Source: Moraxellaceae bacterium
GTDB taxonomy: Bacteria > Pseudomonadota > Gammaproteobacteria > Pseudomonadales > Moraxellaceae
Assembly (NCBI GenBank): GCA_030684415.1
Contig: JAUXNL010000597.1
Location: forward strand, 1-23,016
Length of the DNA: 23,016 nt
Direction of reading: 5' to 3'
Program-made: the position numbers and the translations under genes
The notes under the pieces: generated by a model
Database searches by the model: none
What the model saw: the letters and a program-made list of their open reading frames with translations, nothing else
What the model was told of the DNA's origin: nothing
Shown: positions 7,490 through 15,533 of the stretch, in pieces
How the letters are laid out: the number at the start of each line of letters is the position of its first letter
Numbering within the stretch: the stretch's first letter is position 1

Positions 7490-8887
7490 ATGAGTGTCCG
7501 CCCCATGCACCTTCCTCGTCATGCCCTGTCCGCTCTGGTCCTTGCGATTGCAGCCAGCTCTAACGCCCACGCCCTCGACCTTGCCGAGGCATATGAAAAA
7601 GCGCGCAAGAACGACCCCAACTGGTCTGCCGCGCAAAACAACTACGAGGCTGAACAAGCCTCTGTCGCTATTGGCCGTGGTGGCTTGCTGCCAACACTCG
7701 GCATCACGGGCAGCCTGGCCGAAAACTCGGACGAGCCTGAAACCAGCGGCAAAGCGGACTACACCAGTACGGTGCTGGGCGCCAAGCTCACCCAGCCGTT
7801 GTTCAGAGCAGATGCCTGGTATGGCTACCAACGCTCGAAGGCCATCGGTTCTCAAGCCGAGGCGGCATTGCGCAGCCAAGAGCAGGAACTGGCCCTGCGC
7901 GTGGCGCAAGCCTATTTTGCCGTGCTGAGCGCACAGGAAACCCTGGCCTATGCCGAGGCGGAAGAATCCGCCTTTGCCCGCCAACGCGACCAGGCACAGC
8001 AGCGCTTTGATGTCGGCCTGATCGCCATTACTGATGTTCTGGAAGCTCGTGCCGCTCACGATGGCGCCCGTGCCGGCAAAATATCAGCCGATGCCGCTCT
8101 TAGCACCGCACAGGAAAATCTGTGGGCCATCATTGGCGAAAACCCGGCCACCCGCCTTGTCCCGCTGAAGGCAGACGCTCCACTGGTCAAGCCCGTACCG
8201 TCAGATCCCGATGCCTGGGTGAACCTGGCGCGCGAACGCAACCCGGAACTGGCCGCTGCCCGAGAGACCGTCAACACCGCGCAAGCGAGCAAGCGCGAAG
8301 TGAAATCTGCCTTTCTGCCCGCCGTCGACCTGTTTGCCAGCTATTCAGACGCAGAGCGTGACCCTGCCGGCCTCATTAACACCAACGGCTCATCCTTTAG
8401 CTACGGCATTGAAGCGAACTGGACGCTGTTTGCCGGCGGCCGCACCTGGGCGGCCAGCAAGCAGGCGAGCTATCGCGAAGCCGCTTCCCGCGACTTGCTC
8501 ACCGCCACCGAGCGTCAGGTCGTGAACACTGCACGCACCGCCTACCTGAATGTGGCGGCCGACAGTTACCGGGTGGAAGCCCGTCAGCAGGCACTGGCCT
8601 CCAGTGAGTCATCGCTGGCGGCGGTGGAAGCCGGGTATGAGGTGGGCACGCGCAATATCGTCGACGTGTTGCTGTCGCAGCGTAATCTCTACGCCGCCAA
8701 ACGTGATTACGCGGCCGCCCGCTACGATTACGTGATCAACAGCCTGCGCTTGAAGGCGGCCAGCGGCCAGCTTTCGGAAGTCGACATCAAGCAGTTGAAC
8801 GGCTGGCTCGACCCGAACGCGAGCATTGTCAGCGCCCCGGAGAAAGCAGCGGAGTCCGGCCCTGCGCCGGTGAAGAAAAAACGCTGA
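7490..8887 (+). CDS. tolC: TolC-family outer membrane efflux channel protein
   Basis: Outer-membrane/periplasmic channel of type I secretion systems and RND/MFS tripartite efflux pumps; about 465 aa. The signal peptide ends in LVLAIAASSNAHA before LDLAEAYEKARKNDPNW, the typical mature TolC start. Two outer-membrane efflux repeats are visible. The first includes LTQPLFRADAWYGYQRSK, AYFAVLSAQETLAYAEAE and FDVGLIAITDVLEARAAHD. The second includes NWTLFAGGRTWAASKQA and YEVGTRNIVDVLLSQRNL. The start is uncertain: 7490 (ATG) and 7505 (ATG) both leave an intact signal peptide, and neither has a strong Shine-Dalgarno; a GTG at 7448 is less likely. It is divergent from thiC and near nudF, matching the E. 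coli tolC neighbourhood. A strong hairpin terminator follows. Confidence 0.93.
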   Translation: MSVRPMHLPRHALSALVLAIAASSNAHALDLAEAYEKARKNDPNWSAAQNNYEAEQASVAIGRGGLLPTLGITGSLAENSDEPETSGKADYTSTVLGAKLTQPLFRADAWYGYQRSKAIGSQAEAALRSQEQELALRVAQAYFAVLSAQETLAYAEAEESAFARQRDQAQQRFDVGLIAITDVLEARAAHDGARAGKISADAALSTAQENLWAIIGENPATRLVPLKADAPLVKPVPSDPDAWVNLARERNPELAAARETVNTAQASKREVKSAFLPAVDLFASYSDAERDPAGLINTNGSSFSYGIEANWTLFAGGRTWAASKQASYREAASRDLLTATERQVVNTARTAYLNVAADSYRVEARQQALASSESSLAAVEAGYEVGTRNIVDVLLSQRNLYAAKRDYAAARYDYVINSLRLKAASGQLSEVDIKQLNGWLDPNASIVSAPEKAAESGPAPVKKKR

Positions 8888-8901
8888 CCTGGTGGCTTCC
8901 T

Positions 8902-8949
8902 GCGCCCATTAAAAAGCCCGCCATTTTTGGCGGGCTTTTTAATGGGCGC
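8902..8949. terminator. Strong bidirectional terminator between tolC and rsmE
   Basis: Perfect inverted repeat with 21-bp arms (8902-8922 and 8929-8949) and a 6-base loop. The GC core GCCCGCC/GGCGGGC is flanked by A5/T5, then by a further 9-bp paired extension. The T-run follows the GC core on both strands, so it can terminate tolC from the left and rsmE from the right. Confidence 0.9.
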
Positions 8950-8954
8950 GATTG

Positions 8955-8996
8955 ATTAACAGCTTGCTGAAAAGCATTTTTCAGTAAGCTGTTAAT
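8955..8996. repeat. Second long hairpin/palindrome at the tolC-rsmE junction
   Basis: Outer arms 8955-8965 and 8986-8996 (ATTAACAGCTT/AAGCTGTTAAT) are perfect. Inner arms 8967-8973 and 8978-8984 (CTGAAAA/TTTTCAG) continue the stem through one G/T position, with a GCAT loop. The whole 42-bp unit is a near-perfect palindrome starting 5 bp after the terminator. It may be an extra terminator or RNA stabiliser, or a small dispersed palindromic repeat or IS-end relic. Confidence 0.65.
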
Positions 8997-9011
8997 GGAT
9001 GCGCCTGACAC

Positions 9012-9722
9012 TCACACGAACAACCGTGCCACCAGCGCGGTCACGGCCGTCTCTACACGCAAGATGCGCGGCCCCAGATGCACAGGCTCGAACCCTGCCG
9101 CTTCAAATTTTTCGACTTCATACGGAATAAAGCCGCCCTCGGGGCCGATGGCCAGTGTCAGCGGCTGATTGAGGGCAACGGGGCAATGCTCCTCCGCGAC
9201 CGGATGCGCCACCAGACAACGCGTGTTGTGCGCCAGCGCCGGCAACCGGTCTTCGATAAAGGGCTTGAACAACGGCTCGAGCAGAACCTCGGGCAACATG
9301 GTGTCACGTGACTGCTCCAGCCCCAGCAACAACTGCTCGTGAATGGCATCGGGGGCAAGCCAGGGCGAGTCCCAAAAACTTTTTTCAACACGGTAACTGT
9401 TCAGCAGCACCAGCCGTGCCACCCCCATGGTGGCGACCGTCTGCAGAATGCGCTTGAGCATTTTCGGACGCGGCAATGCCAGCAGGATCGTCACGGGCAA
9501 CTTCGGTGGTGGCGGCGCATCCAGCAACAGACGCAGACGCATGTGTTCGCGGTCAAGCGTCAGGATTTCCGCGCTACCACAGAGCCCTCCCAGCAGACCA
9601 GCACGCAGATGCTCGCCCACGGCCGCGCGGTGTACCTCCTGCACATGTTTCAAGCGCCGGCCACTCAGCACTGCCTCGTCGGGGGCCACCATGTCCTCGG
9701 GGCGTAGCAGCAGCAGGTTCAT
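9012..9722 (-). CDS. rsmE: 16S rRNA (uracil1498-N3)-methyltransferase RsmE
   Basis: SPOUT-class methyltransferase that N3-methylates U1498 of 16S rRNA using SAM; 236 aa against about 243 in E. coli. The C-terminal trefoil-knot signature is clear: LAIGPEGGFIPYEVEKFEA followed by LGPRILRVETAVTALVARL. Earlier, LPRPKMLKRILQTVATMGV and KSFWDSPWL are typical RsmE segments. The N-terminal PUA-like part includes RRLKHVQEVHRAAVGE. The ATG at 9722 overlaps the waaA stop (TGA within ATGA), implying coupling to waaA. It ends convergently with tolC across two hairpins. Confident. Confidence 0.95.
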   Translation of the reverse strand: MNLLLLRPEDMVAPDEAVLSGRRLKHVQEVHRAAVGEHLRAGLLGGLCGSAEILTLDREHMRLRLLLDAPPPPKLPVTILLALPRPKMLKRILQTVATMGVARLVLLNSYRVEKSFWDSPWLAPDAIHEQLLLGLEQSRDTMLPEVLLEPLFKPFIEDRLPALAHNTRCLVAHPVAEEHCPVALNQPLTLAIGPEGGFIPYEVEKFEAAGFEPVHLGPRILRVETAVTALVARLFV

Positions 9723-11014
9723 GTTTGCATGGCCTCAAGTAGCGCCATTTGTCGTGCCAGTGCGCCACGATTACGCACTAGCACTCGCTCTCCGGCGGCC
9801 ATCTGCTGCTCACGTAATGCGTTGTCGGTCAACACGACCCGCACGGTATCGGCGATGGCGTCGGCAGGCACCAGTTGCAAAGCACCCGCGGCGACCAGCT
9901 CATCGGCAATTGCCTGAAAGTTCGTCACATGCGGGCCGGAGAGTGTGGGCACGCCCAGCGCAATCGGCTCCAGCATGTTGTGCCCCCCGAGTGGCGGGCG
10001 CAGCGAGCCGCCCACAAACGCCACATCGGCCAACGCGTACCAGAGCAACAGCTCGCCCATCGAGTCGCCCAGAAACACCGCCGTGCCCGCACTTACCGGC
10101 TCATCGGTACTGCGGCGCACGAGCGCAAAACCGGCGTCCGTAATCTGCCGCGCCACTGCCTCGAAGCGTTCGGGATGACGCGGCACCAATACCAGCAGCA
10201 AGCTCGGGAATGTTTCGCGCAACTGCGACAATGCTGTCAGCAGAGATTCATCTTCGCCTTCATGCGTGCTGGCGGCGACCAGTACCGGGCGATTGTCGAG
10301 CGCCCACTTATGGCGCAACACCTCGGCACGCGCCGGCAGATCGGCGGGCGCGCTGAAATCAAACTTGAGGCTCCCCGTGACAGTCACTCGCGCAGGCGCG
10401 ACGCCAAGTGCCCGAAACCGGTCTGCCGTGGCCTCATCCTGCGCGGCGATTTGCGTCAACTGCGCGAGCATCGGCCGCGCCAGCCAACCAGCACGGGCAT
10501 AACCGCGGGCGGAACGCTCGGACAGTCGCGCATTAGCCAGCAGCACGGGAATGCCTCGGGCATGCACGGCGGCAATCATGTTCGGCCACAGCTCGGTCTC
10601 CATGATCACCAACGCCACCGGCCGGACGCGTCGTAAAAACAGCGCCCAAGCCCAGGGCAGATCATAAGGCGCGTAGGCGTGGCCCACGCTATCGCCCCAG
10701 ATGGCGCGTACGCGTGCGGAGCCCGTGGGCGTCATCGTGCTGAGAAAGACCGGCTCGCCCGGATGGGCCTGCTGCCAGGCGGCCACCAGCGGCGCCGCCG
10801 CCAGTGTCTCTCCCACTGAAACCGCATGCACCCACAGGCCACCTTGCTGGTGCGCAACACCGACACCAAAGCGTTCGCGCCACCGGTGTCGGTAAGCCGG
10901 CGCACGCAGGCCCCGCCAGAGCAGGCGCATGAGCACCAGCGGCAACAGCAGATGAAACAGGAGAGAGTAAAGAAAGCGGGCCACAACATCCGTCCGGGGA
11001 AGCAGTCGCGGCAT
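9719..11014 (-). CDS. waaA: 3-deoxy-D-manno-octulosonic acid (Kdo) transferase
   Basis: GT30 glycosyltransferase that adds Kdo from CMP-Kdo to lipid IVA at the inner membrane, joining lipid A to the LPS core; 431 aa, near the 425 aa of E. coli WaaA. An N-terminal hydrophobic segment (LYSLLFHLLLPLVLMRLLW) anchors it. The catalytic glutamate lies in WVHAVSVGET (about E69), followed by STMTPTGSARVRA and METELWPNMIAA. The C-terminal half has GSLKFD, VAASTHEGEDE, LVLVPRHPERFE and FVGGSLRPPLGGHNMLEPI. The ATG at 11014 is chosen over an upstream in-frame codon that would run into the divergent gene. It is coupled to rsmE and is divergent from the FAD oxidoreductase/lpxL genes. Confidence 0.96.
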   Translation of the reverse strand: MPRLLPRTDVVARFLYSLLFHLLLPLVLMRLLWRGLRAPAYRHRWRERFGVGVAHQQGGLWVHAVSVGETLAAAPLVAAWQQAHPGEPVFLSTMTPTGSARVRAIWGDSVGHAYAPYDLPWAWALFLRRVRPVALVIMETELWPNMIAAVHARGIPVLLANARLSERSARGYARAGWLARPMLAQLTQIAAQDEATADRFRALGVAPARVTVTGSLKFDFSAPADLPARAEVLRHKWALDNRPVLVAASTHEGEDESLLTALSQLRETFPSLLLVLVPRHPERFEAVARQITDAGFALVRRSTDEPVSAGTAVFLGDSMGELLLWYALADVAFVGGSLRPPLGGHNMLEPIALGVPTLSGPHVTNFQAIADELVAAGALQLVPADAIADTVRVVLTDNALREQQMAAGERVLVRNRGALARQMALLEAMQT

Positions 11015-11073
11015 TGTAGCGGAATGCGCCGATGGCTGGCTGGCACCCGGCAACTCGCATAGACTTCCCCGCC

Positions 11074-12273
11074 ATGCGCACAATCGACACTGACATTCTC
11101 ATTTTTGGCGGCGGCGTGGCCGGACTCTGGCTGCTCAACCGCCTCCGTGGCTCAGGCTACAGCGCCATCCTCCTTGAGCAAGACAAGCTCGGCGGTCACG
11201 AATCCCTCAATGCCAACGGCATCATCCACGGCGGCCTCAAATTCGGGCTGGCGGCCATGCTGCGCGACATCGAAGACCTCGACGACATGCCAGCGCTCTG
11301 GCGCGACTGTCTTGCCGGGCGCGGCGACATCAACCTCTCCGGCGTAAAGGTGCTCTCCGAGCACCAGTACCTCTGGTCCGAGGCGGGCCTGACGGCACGC
11401 GCCACCACCTTCTTTGCGTCGCGGCTGCTGACGGGCCAGGTGCGTGCCGTGGAGGGAGCCGAACGCCCCGATGCGCTGCGCCATCCTGCGTTTGAAGGCA
11501 AGGCTTATGAGCTGGCTGACCTGGTCATCGACATGCCGTCGCTGATGCAAAAGCTGGCGCAGCCGCAAAAAAGCGGCATCTACAAAGTCAGCATGCAGAA
11601 CTGCCATCTGGAAACCGACGACCGCCACAACACCACCGCCGTGTTCATCACCGCCGCCGGCATGGAGCCACTGCGCATCAAGCCACGCCGCGTGATTCTG
11701 GCCGGTGGCCAAGGCAATCATGCCTTGCTGGAAGACATCGGCCTGCGCGAGCCAGAAATGGAGCGACGCACCGTGCATATGGTGCTGCTCAAGCGTGCCG
11801 GCTTGCCGGTGTTGCATGCGCACTGCCTGGGCAACAGCACCAAGCCGCGTCTCACCATCACCAGCCACCCGACGCGCGATGGCGAGTCTGTCTGGTATCT
11901 CGGTGGTGAGCTGGCCGAAGACGGCGCCCTGCGCGACGAACGCCTGCAGATCGAGCATGCCCAGCGTGAGCTGAAAGAGCTGCTGCCCTGGATCGACCTG
12001 AAAGGCGCACGCTACAAGACCCTGAAAATCGACCGCATCCTGCCAGCCGGTGAGCGTGGCCTGTTCCGGCCCGACAATGCCTTTGTCGAGACCCGCGGCA
12101 ACAATCTCGTGGTATGGCCGTGCAAGCTGACACTAGCCCCCAATCTCGGCCGTCAGGTACTGAAGCAGTTCGAGAAAGAAGGCTTTCTGCCGGAGCACCC
12201 GCCCCAAGCGGAGGCGCTGCCGCTGCTCTACCCTGAAACCGGGCTGCCCGCCTGGGAAACGCTGTTCAACTGA
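11074..12273 (+). CDS. FAD-dependent oxidoreductase of unknown substrate
   Basis: A 399-aa protein with an N-terminal Rossmann FAD-binding motif DILIFGGGVAGLWLLNRL followed by an acidic beta-2 end (AILLEQD), so it belongs to the DAO/glycerol-3-phosphate dehydrogenase-like flavoprotein superfamily. ESLNANGIIHGGLKFG resembles the substrate-proximal region of that group. RVILAGGQGNHALLEDIG is the second dinucleotide-binding segment. No signal peptide or membrane span is evident. The ATG at 11074 precedes the motif by only nine residues. It is divergent from waaA across 59 bp, and its stop overlaps the lpxL start (TGATG), so it is probably part of the lipid A/LPS operon. The substrate cannot be named from sequence. 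Confidence 0.85.
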   Translation: MRTIDTDILIFGGGVAGLWLLNRLRGSGYSAILLEQDKLGGHESLNANGIIHGGLKFGLAAMLRDIEDLDDMPALWRDCLAGRGDINLSGVKVLSEHQYLWSEAGLTARATTFFASRLLTGQVRAVEGAERPDALRHPAFEGKAYELADLVIDMPSLMQKLAQPQKSGIYKVSMQNCHLETDDRHNTTAVFITAAGMEPLRIKPRRVILAGGQGNHALLEDIGLREPEMERRTVHMVLLKRAGLPVLHAHCLGNSTKPRLTITSHPTRDGESVWYLGGELAEDGALRDERLQIEHAQRELKELLPWIDLKGARYKTLKIDRILPAGERGLFRPDNAFVETRGNNLVVWPCKLTLAPNLGRQVLKQFEKEGFLPEHPPQAEALPLLYPETGLPAWETLFN

Positions 12274-13220
12274 TGACACCGCCCGCCTTCACTCCCGGCC
12301 TGCTGCACCCCCGCTACTGGCCCGCCTGGCTGCTGGTCTGCCTGCTCTGGCTGTTGGCGCAATTACCATGGGCCTTGCAGCGACGTCTGGGCGCCGGCCT
12401 CGGCGCATTGGCTTGGCATCTCGTGCCGATGCGGCGTCAGGACACCCTGACCAACATCGCCCTGTGTTTTCCGGAGCTCGACGTCGCCGCGCAGCTTGAG
12501 CTGGCGCGCGACAGCTTTCGCCAGTCCGGGATCGGCGTGCTGGAAACCGCCAATGCGTGGTTCCGTGCTCCGGAGTACTACCGCAAGCGCATCTCCTTCG
12601 AAGGCCTTGAGCATCTGCGCGCCATGCAGCAGCGTGGGCGCGGCATCCTGCTGTTGGGCGCCCACTACAGTTTTGTCGACCTTGGCGCCGCCATGGCCTC
12701 ACTGCACTTTCGTGTCGACACCGTTTATCGGCCGCAGAAAAACGCGGTGCTGGAATTCGTGATGACGCGGCGTCGCTTGCGTCATCACGAGTGGACGATT
12801 CCGCATCGCGACACCCGAATGTTGCTCAAGGCCCTCAAGGCCAGCCACATCGTGTGGTACACCCCCGATCAGGACTTCGGGCTGGAGCATGCGGTATTCG
12901 CTCCTTTTTTCGGCATACCAGCCGCCACCATCACCACCCCGGCCCGGCTGGCCGCCGTCAACCAGGCCGCCGTCATGCTCATCCACTTCTGCCGCGACGG
13001 TGATCAGGAACGCTACCGCTTCCTGATCACGCCCCCCGTGGAGGGCTATCCCAGCGACGATCCGGTGGCCGATGCCACGCGCATCAACCACGAGCTGGAA
13101 ACCCTGATACGGCGGGCTCCTGCGCAATACTTGTGGTCGCACCGCCGCTTCAAGACACGCCAGCACGGCTCTCCTTCGCCTTACCAAGTAAAGAAGAAAT
13201 GGAAAAAGCGCTTGCAGTAG
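12273..13220 (+). CDS. lpxL: Lipid A biosynthesis acyltransferase (LpxL/HtrB family)
   Basis: Membrane-anchored late acyltransferase that transfers a secondary acyl chain (lauroyl-type in E. coli) from acyl-ACP to Kdo2-lipid IVA; 315 aa, normal for the family. LLHPRYWPAWLLVCLLWLLA is the classic LpxL N-terminus and membrane anchor. The catalytic HX4D dyad is H131-D136 in GAHYSFVDLG. YRPQKN and WYTPDQDFGLEHAVFAPFFG are the other conserved blocks. The ATG overlaps the stop of the flavoprotein gene by one base, and the GT4 gene starts inside its 3' end. Position close to waaA fits lipid A/core assembly. Whether it is LpxL or a paralogue such as LpxM or LpxP cannot be separated with certainty; the N-terminus favours LpxL. 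Confidence 0.92.
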   Translation: MTPPAFTPGLLHPRYWPAWLLVCLLWLLAQLPWALQRRLGAGLGALAWHLVPMRRQDTLTNIALCFPELDVAAQLELARDSFRQSGIGVLETANAWFRAPEYYRKRISFEGLEHLRAMQQRGRGILLLGAHYSFVDLGAAMASLHFRVDTVYRPQKNAVLEFVMTRRRLRHHEWTIPHRDTRMLLKALKASHIVWYTPDQDFGLEHAVFAPFFGIPAATITTPARLAAVNQAAVMLIHFCRDGDQERYRFLITPPVEGYPSDDPVADATRINHELETLIRRAPAQYLWSHRRFKTRQHGSPSPYQVKKKWKKRLQ

Positions 13221-14317
13221 TGCAAGTCCTGCCCGCCCTGAACGCCGGTGGCGTTGAGCGCTGCACACTGGAAACAGCACGTGCGCTGGTGGCTGCTGGA
13301 CACCGCTCCATCGTGATTTCCAGTGGCGGCCGCCTCGTACCCCAACTCGAAGCTGAGGGCAGCCAGCACATCCAGTTACCGGTGGAGCGCAAATCGCTGC
13401 TGAGCCTGCGGCAAGTGGGGCCTTTGCGCCGGCAACTGGCCGCCCTGAACGCCGACATCGTGCATGCACGCTCCCGTGTGCCGGCCTGGCTCTGCTGGCT
13501 GGCTCTGCGCAAGATGCCCGCGGCGCGGCCGCACTTTGTCACCACCATGCACGGCTTGCACTCCGTGAGTCCTTACAGCGCCATCATGACCAAAGGCGAA
13601 CGGGTCATTGCCGGGTCGGCCACCGTGCGCGACTACATTATCGAGAACTACCCGCGCTGCGATCCCGCGCGCCTCCGGCTGATTGCCGAAGGGGTGGATC
13701 CCGCCGAGTTTCCTTATGGCTACCAGCCAAGCGTCGAGTGGCTCGCCGCTTGGCGGGCGAGCTTTCCCATGCTGACCGGCAAGCGGCTCCTCACCCTGCC
13801 GGGCCGGCTTACCCGCCTCAAAGGGCATGCGGATTTCTTGTCGCTGATTGCCGCCCTGCGCAGCGAATTCCCTGATGTGCACGGGCTCATCGTCGGCGAC
13901 AGCGAGCCCGGGAAAACCGCCTATGCCGAATGGCTGCGGGCTGAAGTGAACACAGCCGGGCTCGCCGATGCGATCACGTTTACCGGGCATCGCAGTGACA
14001 TCCGTGAAGTGCTGTCGCAGTCCGATATGGTGTTTTCCCTGTCCACCAAGCCGGAAACTTTCGGCCGTACGGTGCTGGAGGCCTTGCGTCTGGGGCGCCC
14101 GGTCATGGGCTGGAACAAGGGCGGCGTCGGCGAAGTACTCGCAGCCTGCTATCCCCGTGGACAAGTCACTCCCGGGGATCATGCGGCACTGCTTGCCCAA
14201 ACCCGCGACTGGCTGCAGGCACCCGATCAGCCGGCAGACACCCCGCTGTTCCAACTGCAAGACATGTGCGACCAGACCCTGGCGTTGTATGCCGAACTGG
14301 CGGCCACGGCTGGTTGA
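13199..14317 (+). CDS. Family 4 glycosyltransferase (GT-B fold)
   Basis: A 372-aa retaining glycosyltransferase of the GT4 type. The acceptor-side Rossmann half begins VVQVLPALNAGGVERCTLE, a usual GT4 start, with ADIVHARSRVPAW and VTTMHGLHS further on. The donor half has LPGRLTRLKGHADFL, GLIVGDSEPGK, ITFTGHRSDIREVLSQSD, and the EX7E motif in KPETFGRTVLEALRLGRP followed by GWNKGGVGEVL. The ATG at 13199 is preferred; it is preceded by an A/G-rich AAGAAGAA stretch and overlaps lpxL by 22 bp. Context suggests transfer of a sugar to the LPS core or a surface glycan, possibly using a GDP-sugar made by the genes downstream. Donor and acceptor are unknown. Confidence 0.88.
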   Translation: MEKALAVVQVLPALNAGGVERCTLETARALVAAGHRSIVISSGGRLVPQLEAEGSQHIQLPVERKSLLSLRQVGPLRRQLAALNADIVHARSRVPAWLCWLALRKMPAARPHFVTTMHGLHSVSPYSAIMTKGERVIAGSATVRDYIIENYPRCDPARLRLIAEGVDPAEFPYGYQPSVEWLAAWRASFPMLTGKRLLTLPGRLTRLKGHADFLSLIAALRSEFPDVHGLIVGDSEPGKTAYAEWLRAEVNTAGLADAITFTGHRSDIREVLSQSDMVFSLSTKPETFGRTVLEALRLGRPVMGWNKGGVGEVLAACYPRGQVTPGDHAALLAQTRDWLQAPDQPADTPLFQLQDMCDQTLALYAELAATAG

Positions 14318-14407
14318 AACGGACGGCCACGCTGTCACTGCTCCGTAAAGATTGGCATCATTGCCGACCTTGATACCTGCTCCGACGTCGCCCGCAAGGA
14401 TCACCCC

Positions 14408-15526
14408 ATGAAGAAGGCACTCATCACCGGCATCACCGGCCAAGACGGCTCCTATCTGGCCGAGCTGCTGCTCGAGAAAGGCTATGAAGTGCATGGCATC
14501 AAACGTCGTGCGTCGTTGTTCAATACCGAGCGCATCGACCATCTTTACCAGGACCCGCATATCGACAACCGCCGACTGGTGCTGCATTACGGCGACCTGT
14601 CCGACTCGTCCAACCTGACCCGTGTTCTGCAGGAAGTGCAGCCTGACGAGGTATACAACCTCGGCGCGCAGTCACATGTGGCCGTGTCATTCGAATCGCC
14701 GGAGTACACGGCCGATGTCGACGGCATCGGCACACTGCGCCTGCTCGAAGCCATCCGCCTCTTAGGCCTCGAAAAGAAAACCCGTTTCTACCAGGCCTCG
14801 ACTTCCGAGCTGTATGGCCTTGTGCAAGAAATTCCGCAAAAGGAAACCACGCCGTTTTATCCGCGCTCGCCGTATGCCGTGGCCAAACTCTATGCCTACT
14901 GGATTACCGTGAACTATCGCGAGTCCTACGGCATGTATGCCTGCAACGGCATCCTCTTCAACCACGAATCGCCGCGTCGTGGCGAAACCTTCGTCACGCG
15001 CAAAATCACGCGCGGCCTGTCCAATATTGCCCAAGGTCTGGAACAATGCCTGTACATGGGCAATATGGATGCGCTACGAGATTGGGGACATGCCAAAGAC
15101 TATGTGCGCATGCAGTGGATGATGTTGCAGCAGGAAAAGCCCGAAGACTTCGTGATTGCTACCGGCGTGCAGTATTCCGTGCGCGAATTCATTCGCAAGA
15201 GCGCGGCCGAGCTTGGGCTTGACGTGGAGTTCCAGGGCACAGGTGTAGACGAGAAAGCGGTGGTCGCCGCCATTCGTGGCGACAAAGCCCCGGCCCTGAA
15301 AGTGGGCGATGTGATTGTGAAAGTCGACCCACGTTATTTCCGCCCTGCCGAGGTGGAAACCCTGCTCGGCGATCCGACCAAGGCCAAAGACAAGCTTGGC
15401 TGGGTGCCGGAAATCACTCTCGATGAAATGATCCGCGAAATGGTCGCGCACGACTTTGAAAAAGCCTGCCGCCATGCCCTGCTGAAAACCCACGGCTACG
15501 ATGTCGCCGTGAGCCGCGAGAACTGA
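14408..15526 (+). CDS. gmd: GDP-mannose 4,6-dehydratase
   Basis: Converts GDP-D-mannose to GDP-4-dehydro-6-deoxy-D-mannose with a tightly bound NADP cofactor; 372 aa, standard length. It is an extended SDR enzyme with GITGQDGSYLAELLLEKGY (GxxGxxG), IKRRASLFNTERIDHLY, LHYGDLSDSSNL, YNLGAQSHVAVSFESPEYT, STSELYGLVQEIPQ (catalytic Thr/Ser/Glu region) and YxxxK in SPYAVAKLYAYW. NHESPRRGETFVTRKITR is a Gmd hallmark. The ATG has AAGGA seven bases upstream. A 90-bp gap separates it from the GT4 gene; fcl follows 7 bp later. Gmd and Fcl together give GDP-L-fucose. Confidence 0.97.
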   Translation: MKKALITGITGQDGSYLAELLLEKGYEVHGIKRRASLFNTERIDHLYQDPHIDNRRLVLHYGDLSDSSNLTRVLQEVQPDEVYNLGAQSHVAVSFESPEYTADVDGIGTLRLLEAIRLLGLEKKTRFYQASTSELYGLVQEIPQKETTPFYPRSPYAVAKLYAYWITVNYRESYGMYACNGILFNHESPRRGETFVTRKITRGLSNIAQGLEQCLYMGNMDALRDWGHAKDYVRMQWMMLQQEKPEDFVIATGVQYSVREFIRKSAAELGLDVEFQGTGVDEKAVVAAIRGDKAPALKVGDVIVKVDPRYFRPAEVETLLGDPTKAKDKLGWVPEITLDEMIREMVAHDFEKACRHALLKTHGYDVAVSREN

Positions 15527-15533
15527 GGCCGCC

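Noticed and set aside
9875..10636. A 253-codon plus-strand frame antisense to waaA
   Set aside because: Low-complexity Gln/Arg/His-rich shadow with no recognisable fold; waaA is certain on the other strand.
13376..14587. A 403-codon minus-strand frame across the GT4 gene and the gmd start, with a glycine-rich stretch at 14330-14405 faintly like a hexapeptide acyltransferase
   Set aside because: Most of it is antisense to two well-supported genes, and the glycine/valine pattern in the 90-bp gap is too short to show a decayed transferase.
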